From NCBI RefSeq assembly GCF_003597675.1, contig NZ_CP030827.1, positions 2,170,001 to 2,234,000 on the forward strand: a DNA stretch of 64,000 nt, read 5' to 3'. The notes beneath the pieces are model-generated. The model did not search any database. It had not been told where the DNA came from and saw only the letters and a program-made list of their open reading frames with translations. The translations under genes and the position numbers were made by a program. Origin of the DNA: Neorhizobium sp. NCHU2750. Its GTDB lineage: Bacteria > Pseudomonadota > Alphaproteobacteria > Rhizobiales > Rhizobiaceae. Below are positions 47,533 to 58,031 of the stretch, in pieces. How positions within the stretch are numbered: the first letter of the stretch is position 1; every line of letters starts with the position of its first letter.

Positions 47533-47686
47533 AAGTCCAACTCCAATTCGAATTTCGTATTCGATGTAAGCTCTTTGTGGCGCTTTTTCAAACACCAATA
47601 TTGCATGATACAATAGTAATCACGCCGTCGTTAGCAGCGGAAGTCTTTCCGTTTGACGAAATGGGCCCTAAGCGCCGCGCCTGCGA

Positions 47687-48415
47687 CTATTCGTCTTCCA
47701 CGCCACCGGGGCTGAGCAGGCCGAGTTCCTCCAGATCCATCTGGGTGATCGGATCCTCGTCATCCGCCGCATCATCGGAAATGCCGGGCATTGGAATATG
47801 GAAGCCCGGCGGAATGCGGCCGGAAAGCAGGCCCGCACCTTTAAGCTCTTCGAGACCCGGCAGGTCACGCAGTTCCTCGATGCCGAAATGGTCGAGGAAA
47901 TCAGTCGTGGTGCCGAGCGTCACCGGGCGGCCCGGCGAACGCCGGCGTCCGCGAAAACGCACCCAGCCCGCCTCCATCAGAACATCGAGCGTTCCCTTGG
48001 ACGTCTGCACGCCGCGGATATCCTCGATCTCGGCGCGGGTGACCGGCTGGTGATAGGCAATGATCGCCAGCACTTCGAGCGCCGCGCGCGACAGCTTCTT
48101 CACCTCGTTGTCATCCTTGCGGATGACGAAGGAAAGATCGGCAGCGGTTCTGAAAGCCCAACGGTCGGCCGTGCGCACGAGGTTGACCCCGCGCCCGGCA
48201 TAGATTTCGGCCAGCCGCGCCATCAGTGCGCCGATATCCGTTCCCTTCGGCAACCTGTCGGCGAGAAAGCTTTCCGGCACGGGTTCTGCCGATGCAAAGA
48301 CCAGAGCTTCGGCGATCCGCTCTGCTTCGAGATCGGAAAACGGCACGACATGGCCATCCTGCAAGTCTTCGGCGATCTCGTTCATCGTTTCAACGTCATC
48401 CATCATCGCGGTCAT
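47687..48415 (-). CDS. scpB: Segregation and condensation protein B
   Basis: Winged-helix kleisin partner in the SMC-ScpAB complex that compacts the chromosome. 242 residues. Family features are RIAEALVFASAEPVPESFLA, LSRAALEVLAIIAYHQPVTRAEIEDIRGV and the second winged helix GTTTDFLDHFGIEELRDLPGL, quoted in part. An acidic C-terminal tail follows. ATG at 48415 overlaps scpA by 4 bases. Confidence 0.95.
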   Translation of the reverse strand: MTAMMDDVETMNEIAEDLQDGHVVPFSDLEAERIAEALVFASAEPVPESFLADRLPKGTDIGALMARLAEIYAGRGVNLVRTADRWAFRTAADLSFVIRKDDNEVKKLSRAALEVLAIIAYHQPVTRAEIEDIRGVQTSKGTLDVLMEAGWVRFRGRRRSPGRPVTLGTTTDFLDHFGIEELRDLPGLEELKGAGLLSGRIPPGFHIPMPGISDDAADDEDPITQMDLEELGLLSPGGVEDE

Positions 48416-49257
48416 TCCGCCTCTCCGCTCGCCGTCGCAGCAGGTGCGGAACGCGGCCGTGTGCCCGCCCTCAGATAGATCGGCTGGAACGCACCATCCT
48501 GGCGGATATCGAGCTTGCCCTCACGCACCAGTTCCAGCGAGGCTGCAAAGGCACTTGCGGTCGCCGTCACTCGATCTTCCGGCGGAAGATAAGGCAGGAG
48601 ATAGGTCTGCAGCGCCGTCCAGTCGGCAATCTCCCCAAGCATCCGCGTCAGCAGCTCGCGTGCATCGACCAGCGACCAGACCTTGCGCTTTTCGATCGTC
48701 ACCTGGGTGATCGCCGTGCGCTGCCGCAGATTGGCATAGGCCGACAACAGGTCATAGAGGCTGGCATCATAGGCCGACTGCACCCGATGCGGGATATGCT
48801 CCGGTGCGCCGCGGGCAAACACGTCGCGGCCGAGACGATTGCGATTGACGAGCTGGTTCGCTGCCTCGCGCATGGCTTCGAGACGACGCAGGCGGAAGGC
48901 CAGCGTCGCCGCCATTTCCTCACCGCTCGGACCATCGTCACCCTTGATCTGCTGGGGAATGAGCAGTCTGGATTTCAGATAGGCGAGCCAGGCAGCCATG
49001 ACGAGATAGTCGGCCGCAAGCTCGATGCGGACACGGCGCGCACTGTCGACGAACTGGAGGTATTGCTCGGCAAGCGCCAGCACCGAGATGCGCGACAGAT
49101 CGACCTTCTGGCTGCGGGCAAGATGCAGCAGAAGGTCCAGCGGACCTTCGAAACCGGCCACGTCGATGACAAAAGCGGGATCGTCGGCAGCACGCTCGCT
49201 CACGTCCTGCCAGAGCTTGTCCATCGGAATGGCGCCCTGCCCCGAATTCACCGCCAA
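48412..49257 (-). CDS. scpA: Segregation and condensation protein A (kleisin)
   Basis: Kleisin that bridges SMC heads. About 280 residues. The family start FEGPLDLLLHLARSQKVDLS and LVMAAWLAYLKSRLLIP are clear, with the C-terminal winged helix (VTATASAFAASLELVREGKL). The start is TTG at 49257 with GAGAGAGG before it, or GTG at 49251, or ATG at 49224 (MDKLWQDV), which would shorten it by 11 residues. The SMC gene itself is not in the window. Confidence 0.94.
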   Translation of the reverse strand: MAVNSGQGAIPMDKLWQDVSERAADDPAFVIDVAGFEGPLDLLLHLARSQKVDLSRISVLALAEQYLQFVDSARRVRIELAADYLVMAAWLAYLKSRLLIPQQIKGDDGPSGEEMAATLAFRLRRLEAMREAANQLVNRNRLGRDVFARGAPEHIPHRVQSAYDASLYDLLSAYANLRQRTAITQVTIEKRKVWSLVDARELLTRMLGEIADWTALQTYLLPYLPPEDRVTATASAFAASLELVREGKLDIRQDGAFQPIYLRAGTRPRSAPAATASGEAE

Positions 49258-49290
49258 TCGAAAACCTCTCTCGCCTGGCGGTGCCGTCCG

Positions 49291-50307
49291 TCAGGCGACC
49301 GCCGTTAACTGATGAAACTCGTCCCGCAGCGCCGTTTCACTGGAACCGTCCGGTCGCGCAAATCCACGTTCGACCGCTTCGACACGGGCAAGCGGCTTGC
49401 CCGCCAGCGGCACCACTTCCCTCACCACGGCCTTCATTTCGTCCATCAGGCCGTTGCAATGCAAGACAATATCGCAACCTCCCCCCATGATTCGTGCCGC
49501 ACGCTCGCCGATCGTACCCTTCAGCGCATTCATCGATGTGTCGTCGGAGATCAAAAGCCCGTCGAAACCGATATGGCCGCGGATCACCTCGTTGATCACG
49601 ATCGGCGAGATGGTCGCCGGATCGCGGTCGTCATAGGCGGTGAAGACGATATGCGCGCTCATCGCCATCAACTCGTCCTTCATCGATATGAAGGGCAGGA
49701 AATCATGCGCTTCGAGTTCGGCGCGCGAGGCAGTGACGACCGGCAGTTCGTGATGGGAATCGGCCATGCCCCGGCCGTGGCCGGGCATATGCTTCATCAC
49801 CGGCAGCATGCCGCCCGCCTTCAGCCCTTCGGCCGCCGCCTTGCCCATCTGCCCGACGGTCTTCGGGTCAAAGCCATAGGCGCGATCGCCGATGACGTTG
49901 CTGGCCCCCTCGACAGGCACGTCGAGCACCGGCAGGCAGTCCGCGGTGATCCCGAGCTTCAGGAGATCGAATGCATGCAGGCGCGACATCAGCCAGGCGG
50001 CGCGAAGTCCCTTGTCGCGATCCTGCCGATAGATTTCTCCAAGCACCGCCGCCGATGGATAGCGCTCGATCATCGGCGGGCGGATACGCTGCACGCGTCC
50101 GCCTTCCTGGTCGATGAAGACCGGCGCGTCGGGGCGTCCTACTGCATCGCGCATGGCGGCGGTCAGATCGCTGATCTGGTTGAGCTCGAGGCAATTGCGG
50201 GCAAACAGGATGAAGCCCCAGGGCCGCTCGTCGCGATAGAGCGAAATCTCGTCTTCGGTCAGCGTGGCGCCGCTTGCGCCGAGGATCATGGCCTTGGATA
50301 CAGTCAT
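49291..50307 (-). CDS. nagZ: Beta-N-acetylhexosaminidase (glycoside hydrolase 3), peptidoglycan recycling
   Basis: Cytoplasmic enzyme that removes N-acetylglucosamine from anhydromuropeptides, feeding the AmpC-inducing pathway. 338 residues. Motifs KHMPGHGRGMADSHHELP (the catalytic His-containing loop) and DGLLISDDTSMNAL (nucleophile Asp) are exact. ATG at 50307; the open frame to 50433 contains the preceding terminator and is not used. It lies between the SPOR gene and scpA on one strand. Confidence 0.95.
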   Translation of the reverse strand: MTVSKAMILGASGATLTEDEISLYRDERPWGFILFARNCLELNQISDLTAAMRDAVGRPDAPVFIDQEGGRVQRIRPPMIERYPSAAVLGEIYRQDRDKGLRAAWLMSRLHAFDLLKLGITADCLPVLDVPVEGASNVIGDRAYGFDPKTVGQMGKAAAEGLKAGGMLPVMKHMPGHGRGMADSHHELPVVTASRAELEAHDFLPFISMKDELMAMSAHIVFTAYDDRDPATISPIVINEVIRGHIGFDGLLISDDTSMNALKGTIGERAARIMGGGCDIVLHCNGLMDEMKAVVREVVPLAGKPLARVEAVERGFARPDGSSETALRDEFHQLTAVA

Positions 50308-50337
50308 GTTGGATAATCCGCAAATCGGGGGATGAAC

Positions 50338-50363
50338 GAAAAACGGGGCGCAGCGCGCCCCGT
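50338..50363 (-). terminator. Terminator of the SPOR-protein gene
   Basis: Minus strand ACGGGGC-G / C-GCCCCGT with a short loop, then TTTTTCG. It falls between the SPOR gene stop and nagZ, so nagZ has a second start of transcription or read-through. Confidence 0.8.
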
Positions 50364-50384
50364 CAGTCTCAGAGATGAAGCCTG

Positions 50385-53300
50385 TCAGCGGGCCACGATG
50401 CAGCTGCCGCCGGCTGCGCGGAACTTTTCGCACAGCGCCACGGCCTGATCCTTGCTGCCGGCCGGAATGCGGACGCGGTAGAAGGTGCCCTTGCCGGCAA
50501 TCTCGGCGGCCTTGATGTCGACGCCACGTCCACCGATGACGCTGCCGAACTTGTTCGACAGGTTCTGGTAGGACTTCTGCGCATCGGCCTGGGTCGGAAG
50601 CGATGCGACCTGGATCACATAGCCACCATCAGCGGCAGAAGCGACCTGAGTGTTCTGCGCCGCGGCCGCAGGAGCTGCAGCGGGTGCCGCTGCAGGAGTA
50701 CGCACGGTGCCCTGCCCGCTTACGCTAGCCACGACATTGGCCGGCTGCTGCGAAGGACGTGCCATCGGCACGGGCGCCTTGACGGCGGCAGCAGGCGCGG
50801 TATCGGCAAGCTGATCGATGGTAGCCGGGGCCTGGGCAGACTGCGACATGGCCGAGGCAACATCGGCCGGAGCAGACGCAGGCACGACGCCTGCCGGCTG
50901 CGAACCAGCCGTCGGGAATGCCGCAGCACTCTGGCCAGATGCATTCGAGGCCGGCATGTCGGTCTTGCCGGCTGCGCCAGCAACCTTTTCTGCTGATGCC
51001 GCATCGACATCCTGCTCGACCAGCGTACCGTCGGCGCGCACGATCATCGTCTTGACCTTGCGCGGCATGACCGTCACGGCCTGCTGCTGATCCTGCGGCA
51101 ACAGACGCGGATCCTGCGTATCGCCGCTATCGGCTGCGTCGTCATTGCCGCCTTCGCTGTCGACAGGCGCGGTATCAGGCATCAGCGTCTTCTGCACGAC
51201 ATCGACCGGCTCTTCGCTGCTCGAAATCAGCTGCTGCTGCTTCGGCGTCTCGGATGCCGTTCCACCGACGCGGTCGTAAACGGCCTTGTCCTGGTTCGGC
51301 ACCGTCTTGCCGCCCGGATTTTCAGGAGCAACCTTGACCGGGTCGGTATCGGCGGCAATCACCACCGGTTCGCCACTTCCGCCAATGCCGGAAGAATGGC
51401 CGAACCAGGCATAGGCGCCTGCACCACCGAGAACCAGCATGCCGACGGCAGCCAAAGGCGCGATCCAGCGACGAGAGGACGACGTGCCCTGCTCGTCGTC
51501 GATATCCTGATCTGCCTCGTCGGCCGCCGCATAGCGATCGTCGGCAGCAAGCGGCGTTGCCAGGCTGCGGCGGAAATCTTCTTCCAGCGCCCGCTCGAAA
51601 TCGTCGAGATCAGCATAGACCGACTGGGGCTGGGCTGCGGCCTGCGTTGCGGCCGGCTCGGCCTTCGTCGCAGCGCTGGCACGCGGTGCCGGTGTAACGT
51701 CTTCCGGAGCTTCCAGAAGCGAGGCAAGCTCGGCGTCGATGTCGAGATCGAAATCGTTGCGATAGACCGGTTCCGGCTTTTCCTCGACCGGCAGGGCGGG
51801 AACATCGAGTTCGGCGATCGCTTCGGGCTGCTCTTCCGAATCGGCGATCAGGGCCGGATCGAAGGGAACATCGTCATCGAGATCGACAGGCTGTTCACTC
51901 GCCCGATCCTTCGCCATCGGCGCCGAAAAAGTCGAAGCAGCGGCCAGAGCAGGAGCCGCAGCCAGAGCGGGAGCCATGACTGGGGCAGCGGCCAAGACTG
52001 GGGCAGATGCAGGTGCAGGCGCCTTGGCCGGCTGAACCGAAATCTGCGGCGCTACGGCTGCTGCATCAGGCACAACCACTTTGCTGTTTTCCGAAACCAC
52101 CATGTCGGCGAGATCGAGTTCCAGATCGTCCAGCGCCAGTTCGAATTCCATGTCGGCGAACGGGTCAAGCTCGTCTGCCACTGCCGCGGGGGCAGCAACG
52201 GTAACCGGTGCAGCGACGGGCGCGACCGCAGGCTGCGGCTTGGCCGGTGCGACAGAAACGGCTGGGGCAACCGGAAGCACAGGCGCCGCAGGAGGTACCG
52301 GCGGCGCATAACGATCGACGTCGCGGAACAACGCGTCGAGTTCGGCAAAGCGGTCACTATTGTTTTTGGCAGGTGCTTCGCTGCGCGCGGCTTCGACAGT
52401 GCGCACAGGCTCTGCCGGACCGGCAAGCGGGATGTCCATCGCCGGCACCGAGGGCGCGAGCGCGTCAACGACTGGCGCCATCACCGGAGCCGGAGCGGCC
52501 ACGGGCATTTCAACCTTCAGCTCGGCGACAGGCTCGACCCTGGCCTCGACCTTGGGCGCAGGCGGCTGGTGCGAGGCCACGCCGGCCCCCGACTGGAAAT
52601 TCGCCAGCGGCATGCGGAAGCTCGGGGTGAATGCCGCAGGCTTCCGTTTCATCTCGGCGACAGGCTGCGCGGCAGACACCGGCGCGGCCACGATCGAGGT
52701 CTCGAGCTCGGCGGCGAGATCGAAATCGTCGAAGGACGGCTCGGGCTCGACAGGAACGGGAGCAGCGACGACCGGCGCGGCAGGCGCCATGTCCGCGACG
52801 ACGACCGGAGCCGGCGCGCTGGCGACAGACGGAAGTTCGAAACGAACCTCGTCCTCGACGACCTGCTGCGAGGAGAAGACATCGAAGCCACCGTCGTCAT
52901 TCGAGACGACAGGCTCACGCGGCGCTACGTCGACATCGTGGAAACGGTCCTGAGCCGGCTCAACGCGTTCGGCAACAGGGCGATCGGAGACCGGCTCGAT
53001 CATCGCCCACTCGTCGGCGACCATTGGCGCAGGCTCTTGAACCGAAGAAGCGGGCTCGAAGAATTCCGGTGGCAACGGCGACAGGGCCGGAGAGGCAGGC
53101 TCTGCCGGAGCCTCGAGGGAAAAGCCAGGAAGAGAAACGGGCTCGGCACGCGAAACCGGCTGGGCCGCGACCGGCTCCGCGACAACGGGAGCCAGATCAT
53201 CGACGGGATCGAGCCTCGGCGCATCATAGCGCTCGAACTCTCTCAGCAGCTCGTCTTCCAGATTGAAGACCGGGTCGTTGCGAACGGGCGCTACGGGTGC

Positions 53301-53435
53301 GGTGATGGCCGGCTCGGGTTTTGCAGCAACCCGTTCCTCATAACCGACAATCCGAGCGAGTTCAGCCAACGGGTCACCATCGGCAAAGAAATCCGGTACG
53401 TCATTCCGGCTACGCGCAAGGTTGTTATCAGCCAT
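50385..53435 (-). CDS. Large SPOR-domain protein, FtsN-like (about 1016 aa)
   Basis: Bitopic envelope protein. A very long cytoplasmic Ala/Pro/Val/Glu-rich region (about 1-645) precedes one membrane helix (WIAPLAAVGMLVLGGAGAYAW, about 650-675), a periplasmic linker, and a C-terminal SPOR domain (YVIQVASLPTQADAQKSYQN ... FYRVRIPAGSKDQA, last 78 residues). SPOR domains bind denuded peptidoglycan at septa. An FtsN-like divisome or polar-growth role is likely; in Sinorhizobium the FtsN-like protein RgsS has this layout, and the symbol is not assigned here. ATG at 53435 follows GACGAGG. It sits between argS and nagZ, as in other rhizobia. Confidence 0.88.
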   Translation of the reverse strand: MADNNLARSRNDVPDFFADGDPLAELARIVGYEERVAAKPEPAITAPVAPVRNDPVFNLEDELLREFERYDAPRLDPVDDLAPVVAEPVAAQPVSRAEPVSLPGFSLEAPAEPASPALSPLPPEFFEPASSVQEPAPMVADEWAMIEPVSDRPVAERVEPAQDRFHDVDVAPREPVVSNDDGGFDVFSSQQVVEDEVRFELPSVASAPAPVVVADMAPAAPVVAAPVPVEPEPSFDDFDLAAELETSIVAAPVSAAQPVAEMKRKPAAFTPSFRMPLANFQSGAGVASHQPPAPKVEARVEPVAELKVEMPVAAPAPVMAPVVDALAPSVPAMDIPLAGPAEPVRTVEAARSEAPAKNNSDRFAELDALFRDVDRYAPPVPPAAPVLPVAPAVSVAPAKPQPAVAPVAAPVTVAAPAAVADELDPFADMEFELALDDLELDLADMVVSENSKVVVPDAAAVAPQISVQPAKAPAPASAPVLAAAPVMAPALAAAPALAAASTFSAPMAKDRASEQPVDLDDDVPFDPALIADSEEQPEAIAELDVPALPVEEKPEPVYRNDFDLDIDAELASLLEAPEDVTPAPRASAATKAEPAATQAAAQPQSVYADLDDFERALEEDFRRSLATPLAADDRYAAADEADQDIDDEQGTSSSRRWIAPLAAVGMLVLGGAGAYAWFGHSSGIGGSGEPVVIAADTDPVKVAPENPGGKTVPNQDKAVYDRVGGTASETPKQQQLISSSEEPVDVVQKTLMPDTAPVDSEGGNDDAADSGDTQDPRLLPQDQQQAVTVMPRKVKTMIVRADGTLVEQDVDAASAEKVAGAAGKTDMPASNASGQSAAAFPTAGSQPAGVVPASAPADVASAMSQSAQAPATIDQLADTAPAAAVKAPVPMARPSQQPANVVASVSGQGTVRTPAAAPAAAPAAAAQNTQVASAADGGYVIQVASLPTQADAQKSYQNLSNKFGSVIGGRGVDIKAAEIAGKGTFYRVRIPAGSKDQAVALCEKFRAAGGSCIVAR

Positions 53436-53498
53436 TACCTCGTCCACTCACCTACATTGCTACGCTCTGCCAGAGCAATGTGGGCAAATGAGGGCGTT

Positions 53499-55256
53499 TT
53501 ACCGCATTTCCTCTGGTGCAGCAGTGCCCGTAATGGTGAGGCCAGACCTCAATACGGAAGCGACAGCACGCACCAGCCCAAGTCTGGCGACGCTCAATTC
53601 TCGGTTTTTATCGTTAACAAAACGTAATTCAGGTTGTTCTTTACCTTTATTCCAGTGCGCATGGAAGAAGCTGGCCAGGTCATAGAGGTAAAATGCGATG
53701 CGATGCGGCTCCTGCGAAAGCGCGGCGCTCTCGACGATCCGCGGATATTCGGCAAGCTTCGCGACAAGCTGAAGTTCGTTCGGATCGGTGATTTCGCCGA
53801 CAGTCGAGGCAAGGTCGAGCGAATCGACATCGAGATCCGGGAACGCGTCCTTCGCCTGCCGGAACACCGACATGCAACGGGCATGCGCATACTGTACGTA
53901 GAAGACCGGGTTATCTTTGGACTGCTCCGTCACCTTGGCAAAGTCGAAGTCGAGCGGCTCGGAATTCTTCCGGTAAAGCATCATGAAGCGAACCGAATCG
54001 CGTCCGACCTCGTCGACGACCTCGCGCAGCGTGACGAAATCGCCGGAACGCTTCGACATCTTCACCGGCTCGCCATCGCGATAGAGCTTGACCAGCTGGC
54101 ACAGCAGCACCGTCAGCTTCGCTTTGCCGTCCGAAACGGCGCGTGCGACAGCTTCAAGCCGCTTCACATAACCGCCATGGTCGGCACCAAGCACATAGAT
54201 CATCTCGTCGAAGCCGCGATCATACTTCTCCTTGAAGTAGGCCACGTCGGCGGCGAAATAGGTATAGCTGCCGTCCGACTTGATCAGCGGCCGGTCGATA
54301 TCGTCCCCCACTTCGGTGGAGCGGAACAGCGTCTGGTCGCGATCTTCCCAGTCTTCCGGCAACTGCCCCTTCGGCGGCGGCAGCTTGCCCTTGTAGACAT
54401 GCCCCTTGAAGGTCAGATCGTTGATCGCAGCCCGGATCGCCTTGGCGCCGTCCGCATGCAGGGTGCGCTCGGAGAAGAACACGTCGTGATGGACGTTGAG
54501 CGCTTCGAGATCCTCGCGGATCATCACCATCATCGCGGCAACCGCGCGATCCTTGACGATCGGCAGCCATTCCTCTTCCGGCATGTTGTGCAGGCGCGGG
54601 CCGTATTCTGCAGCCAGCTCCTTGCCGACCGGCACGAGATAATCGCCCGGATAAAGCCCGGCCGGGATCTCACCGATATTTTCACCGAGCGCTTCGCGGT
54701 AACGCAGGAACACCGAGCGCGCCAGCACCTCGATCTGCCCGCCGGCGTCGTTGATGTAATATTCCTTCGTCACGTCGAAGCCGGCAAAGCCCAACAGGTT
54801 GGCCAAGGCATCGCCGACAACCGCGCCACGGCAATGGCCGACATGCATCGGGCCAGTAGGGTTGGCGGAAACATATTCGACATTGGTCTTCTTGCCCGAC
54901 CCGACCTTCGAGCGGCCGTAATCCGTACCCTGCTCTATCACCGAAGCGAGCAGGCGCTGCCAGTAGCCGGTCGACAAACGGATATTGATGAAGCCCGGCC
55001 CGGCAACGGAAACCTCACTGACATCGGGGTCGTTGCGCAACGCCACCGAGATCAGGTCCGCCAGCGCCCGCGGATTGGTGCCGAGCGGCTTGGCCAGCAC
55101 CATCGCCGCATTGGTGGCCACATCGCCATGGCTCTGGTCGCGCGGCGGCTCGACGGTCAGGCGTCCGAAATCGACCTCTCCGCGCTTTTCCTTGACGATA
55201 TCAATCGTTTCCAGCGCATTCTTAATTCTCAGATCGAAGTCAGCAAAAAGGTTCAT
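53499..55256 (-). CDS. argS: Arginyl-tRNA synthetase
   Basis: Class I synthetase, 585 residues. The HIGH-like motif is [19 protein letters not shown] and the KMSKS-like motif is [16 protein letters not shown]. The N-terminal Add-1 domain and C-terminal anticodon-binding helices are complete. ATG at 55256 ([13 protein letters not shown]). It follows dgt by 63 bases on the same strand. Confidence 0.97.
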   Translation of the reverse strand: MNLFADFDLRIKNALETIDIVKEKRGEVDFGRLTVEPPRDQSHGDVATNAAMVLAKPLGTNPRALADLISVALRNDPDVSEVSVAGPGFINIRLSTGYWQRLLASVIEQGTDYGRSKVGSGKKTNVEYVSANPTGPMHVGHCRGAVVGDALANLLGFAGFDVTKEYYINDAGGQIEVLARSVFLRYREALGENIGEIPAGLYPGDYLVPVGKELAAEYGPRLHNMPEEEWLPIVKDRAVAAMMVMIREDLEALNVHHDVFFSERTLHADGAKAIRAAINDLTFKGHVYKGKLPPPKGQLPEDWEDRDQTLFRSTEVGDDIDRPLIKSDGSYTYFAADVAYFKEKYDRGFDEMIYVLGADHGGYVKRLEAVARAVSDGKAKLTVLLCQLVKLYRDGEPVKMSKRSGDFVTLREVVDEVGRDSVRFMMLYRKNSEPLDFDFAKVTEQSKDNPVFYVQYAHARCMSVFRQAKDAFPDLDVDSLDLASTVGEITDPNELQLVAKLAEYPRIVESAALSQEPHRIAFYLYDLASFFHAHWNKGKEQPELRFVNDKNRELSVARLGLVRAVASVLRSGLTITGTAAPEEMR

Positions 55257-55319
55257 ATCTCTTATCCGCGCGACATGCGTGCGGACCCTTGGAAAACGGT
55301 TGGTCTTTGACGCGAGGGC

Positions 55320-56537
55320 CTAGCGCAAATCGGGAGTCTGGTCAAACAACTCCCCATGCACCCGGATCGCGTAAGTGTCGGTCATGCCGGCAAGATAGTC
55401 GGAGACGTGGCGGGCCTTGGCGGCAAGCTTCAGCCCGGAAATGTGATCGACCCAGTAATGGCTGCGCATTAGCGTCGGATCGTTCATATAGGCCTCGAAC
55501 AGGTCCGTGACGATTTGCGAAGCACCGGCGCGGATGCGCATGATGTCCGGATGGCGATAAATGCGCGAAAACAGAAGCTTCTTGATCTGCCTGTCGGTCT
55601 CGGCCATCGCCGGGGAGAAGGTGGCGATCACCCTGCCCGCTGCCCGCACATCGGCAGCGCTTTGCGGCTTCACGGCAGCAAGATTGGCCTGCGCCACGCC
55701 GATCACGTCCTCGACCATATGGGTGATCTGCCGGCGCGTGACCTCGTAGGCGAAACGGCTGGCCTCCAAATGCGGATATTTCTCCCGCACCTGTCGCATC
55801 AGCCCGGCAAGGAACGGAACCTCTTCCAGCATCTCGAAGGTCAAAAGCCCCGAGCGCAACCCGTCATCGATATCATGGGTATTGTAGGCGATATCGTCGG
55901 AAATCGCCGCGACCTGCGCCTCCAGGCTGGCAAAGCTTGCAAGCTCCAGGTCGTGCAGCAGGCAGTAATCGCGGATCGGCTGCGGCACGGGGCCTTTCAG
56001 CCCCTCGCCATCCGCCGTCATCAGCGGGCCGTTATGCTTGACCAACCCCTCAAGGCTCTCCCAGGTCAGGTTGATGCCGTCGAATTCCGCATAGCGCCGT
56101 TCCAGCTTGGTGACGATGCGCAGCGACTGGGCATTGTGGTCGAACCCGCCATAGGGCTTCATCACCTCGTCCAGCGCGTCCTCGCCCGTATGACCGAACG
56201 GCGTGTGGCCGAAATCGTGAACGAGAGCGACGCCTTCGGCGAGATCCTCGTCGAGTTTCAGCGCACGGGCGAGCGCTCGGGCGATCTGCGCCACCTCGAT
56301 CGTATGCGTCAGCCGGGTGCGGTAATGATCGCCGTCGGGGCTGATGAACACCTGCGTCTTGTGCTTCAGCCGCCTGAATGCCGTCGTATGGACGATCCGG
56401 TCGCGGTCGCGCTGAAACTCGGAACGTGTCAGGCTGCCGTCTTCGGGAAACATGCGTCCGCGGGAGGCCCAGGGGTCGGATGCATAGACGGCACGCTCGC
56501 CGCCGCCGAAGCCAAGTGTCCGGGTATCGATTGTCAT
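55320..56537 (-). CDS. dgt: Deoxyguanosinetriphosphate triphosphohydrolase-like protein
   Basis: HD-domain dNTP hydrolase, 405 residues, of the type-2 Dgt-like group. The metal site is [16 protein letters not shown] (His78) and [17 protein letters not shown] (His107, Asp108), with a further Asp in [14 protein letters not shown]. It removes triphosphate from dGTP, or from several dNTPs. ATG at 56537 has AGGTGAAGG before it; the frame opens at 56615 without one. Divergent from erpA. Confidence 0.92.
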   Translation of the reverse strand: MTIDTRTLGFGGGERAVYASDPWASRGRMFPEDGSLTRSEFQRDRDRIVHTTAFRRLKHKTQVFISPDGDHYRTRLTHTIEVAQIARALARALKLDEDLAEGVALVHDFGHTPFGHTGEDALDEVMKPYGGFDHNAQSLRIVTKLERRYAEFDGINLTWESLEGLVKHNGPLMTADGEGLKGPVPQPIRDYCLLHDLELASFASLEAQVAAISDDIAYNTHDIDDGLRSGLLTFEMLEEVPFLAGLMRQVREKYPHLEASRFAYEVTRRQITHMVEDVIGVAQANLAAVKPQSAADVRAAGRVIATFSPAMAETDRQIKKLLFSRIYRHPDIMRIRAGASQIVTDLFEAYMNDPTLMRSHYWVDHISGLKLAAKARHVSDYLAGMTDTYAIRVHGELFDQTPDLR

Positions 56538-56725
56538 GCCTTCACCTGCATTCGCGCCGTCCTGCGGCATCAATGGCACAGAGCATTGCGTCAGAACCAT
56601 TGACGTGCCCTTCACGTCTTCATACCTATAGTGCGGCCGTGCGCAACGGCGGTGACATCTATCTTCGAGTTATTTGGGCCGATGCCTGAAACTCACCGGG
56701 CCTTCACCCCGGCAGGAGACGAAAT

Positions 56726-57055
56726 ATGAGTGAAAATGTAACCCTCTCCGATTCGGCCGCCAAGCGGATTGCCGAAATTGTCGCAGCCGACGGCGTCAAG
56801 CAGGCGCTGCGCGTCTCCGTCGAAGGTGGCGGCTGTTCCGGCTTCTCCTACAAGTTCGACCTCGCGGATGCCCCCGAGGCCGACGACATCGTGGTCGAGA
56901 ACGGCAGTGCCAAGGTTCTGATCGACAGCATGTCGCTGGTCTACATGGCCGGTTCCGAGATCGATTTCGTCGACAACCTGCTCGGCCAGTCGTTCCAGAT
57001 CAAGAACCCCAATGCGGTTGCAAGCTGCGGCTGCGGCACGAGTTTTGCCATCTGA
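56726..57055 (+). CDS. erpA: Iron-sulfur cluster insertion protein ErpA
   Basis: A-type carrier that passes iron-sulfur clusters to target proteins. 109 residues. Three cysteines of the family are at 37 (VEGGGCSGFSY), 101 and 103 (CGCGTSF). ATG at 56726 with GGCAGGAGACGAAAT upstream. It is divergent from dgt and followed by xthA on the same strand after 89 bases. Confidence 0.95.
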   Translation: MSENVTLSDSAAKRIAEIVAADGVKQALRVSVEGGGCSGFSYKFDLADAPEADDIVVENGSAKVLIDSMSLVYMAGSEIDFVDNLLGQSFQIKNPNAVASCGCGTSFAI

Positions 57056-57144
57056 CATCGCTTTGTTGAGGCTTTTCAGGCAATCCGGCTTTTCTCTCGC
57101 GCATGATCGGCTAAAAGAAGCGGATCGTGTACGAGGGTGAAGGC

Positions 57145-57954
57145 ATGAAGATCGCGACCTGGAACATCAATGGCGTCAAGGCACGCATCGATAACCTGCG
57201 CCAGTGGCTGGCCGACAGCTCTCCCGACATCGTCTGCCTGCAGGAAATCAAGTCCGTCGACGAGGGATTTCCGCGGCTTGAGATCGAATCGCTCGGCTAT
57301 CACGTCGAGACCCACGGCCAGAAGGGCTTCAACGGCGTCGCGATCCTGTCGAAGCAGAAGCCCGATGAAGTCATGCGCGGCCTGCCGGGTGGCGAAGCGG
57401 CCGATGGCACGGTGGACGAGCAGTCACGCTATATCGAATGCGTCTTTTCGGTCGAAGGCGGCGCGATCCGCGTCGCATCGATCTACCTGCCGAACGGCAA
57501 CCCGGCCGGCGACCCGGACAAATATCCCTACAAGCTCGCCTGGATGGAACGCCTTCGCCGCCACGCCGAAACCTGCCTCGCGCTCGAAGAGCCGCTGATC
57601 CTGGCCGGCGACTACAATGTTATCCCCGAACCGCATGACTGCTTCGATCCCGCCGTCTGGGCGACCGACGCGCTGTTTCTGCCCAAGACGCGGGAAGCCT
57701 TCCGCCGTCTGGAAAACCTCGGCCTGACCGACGCCGTGCGTGCCACGACGGACGCGGCCAAGCTTTATTCTTTCTGGGATTACCAGGCCGGCGCCTGGCC
57801 GAAGAACAACGGCATCCGCATCGACCACCTGCTCCTCTCCCCGGAAGCGGCGGACCGCCTCAAGGCAACCTCGATCGAAAAGCATGTTCGCGCCTGGGAA
57901 AAGCCGTCCGACCACGTTCCGGTGGTCGGCATATTCGACTTCGCTACGCAGTAA
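57145..57954 (+). CDS. xthA: Exodeoxyribonuclease III
   Basis: AP endonuclease and 3'-5' exonuclease of base-excision repair. 269 residues. The endonuclease/exonuclease/phosphatase motifs are MKIATWNINGVKARID, VCLQEIKS (metal-binding Glu), GDYNVIPEPHDCFDP and the end KPSDHVPVVGIFD (catalytic Asp, His). ATG at 57145 with GAAGG just before it; the GTG at 57127 is a poorer start. Confidence 0.95.
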   Translation: MKIATWNINGVKARIDNLRQWLADSSPDIVCLQEIKSVDEGFPRLEIESLGYHVETHGQKGFNGVAILSKQKPDEVMRGLPGGEAADGTVDEQSRYIECVFSVEGGAIRVASIYLPNGNPAGDPDKYPYKLAWMERLRRHAETCLALEEPLILAGDYNVIPEPHDCFDPAVWATDALFLPKTREAFRRLENLGLTDAVRATTDAAKLYSFWDYQAGAWPKNNGIRIDHLLLSPEAADRLKATSIEKHVRAWEKPSDHVPVVGIFDFATQ

Positions 57955-58031
57955 GGGCCGACAATAAGGGCTCCAGCGGCAGGCGCCGCTAGTCTGGTGC
58001 TAGGGGCAATAGGTCCGGTTGAGACGGCCGA

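Noticed and set aside
51396..53627. 743-codon open frame opposite the SPOR-protein gene
   Set aside because: The Ala/Pro/Glu-rich sense strand produces an Arg/Asp/Gly-rich antisense frame; there is no ribosome binding site and no recognisable domain.
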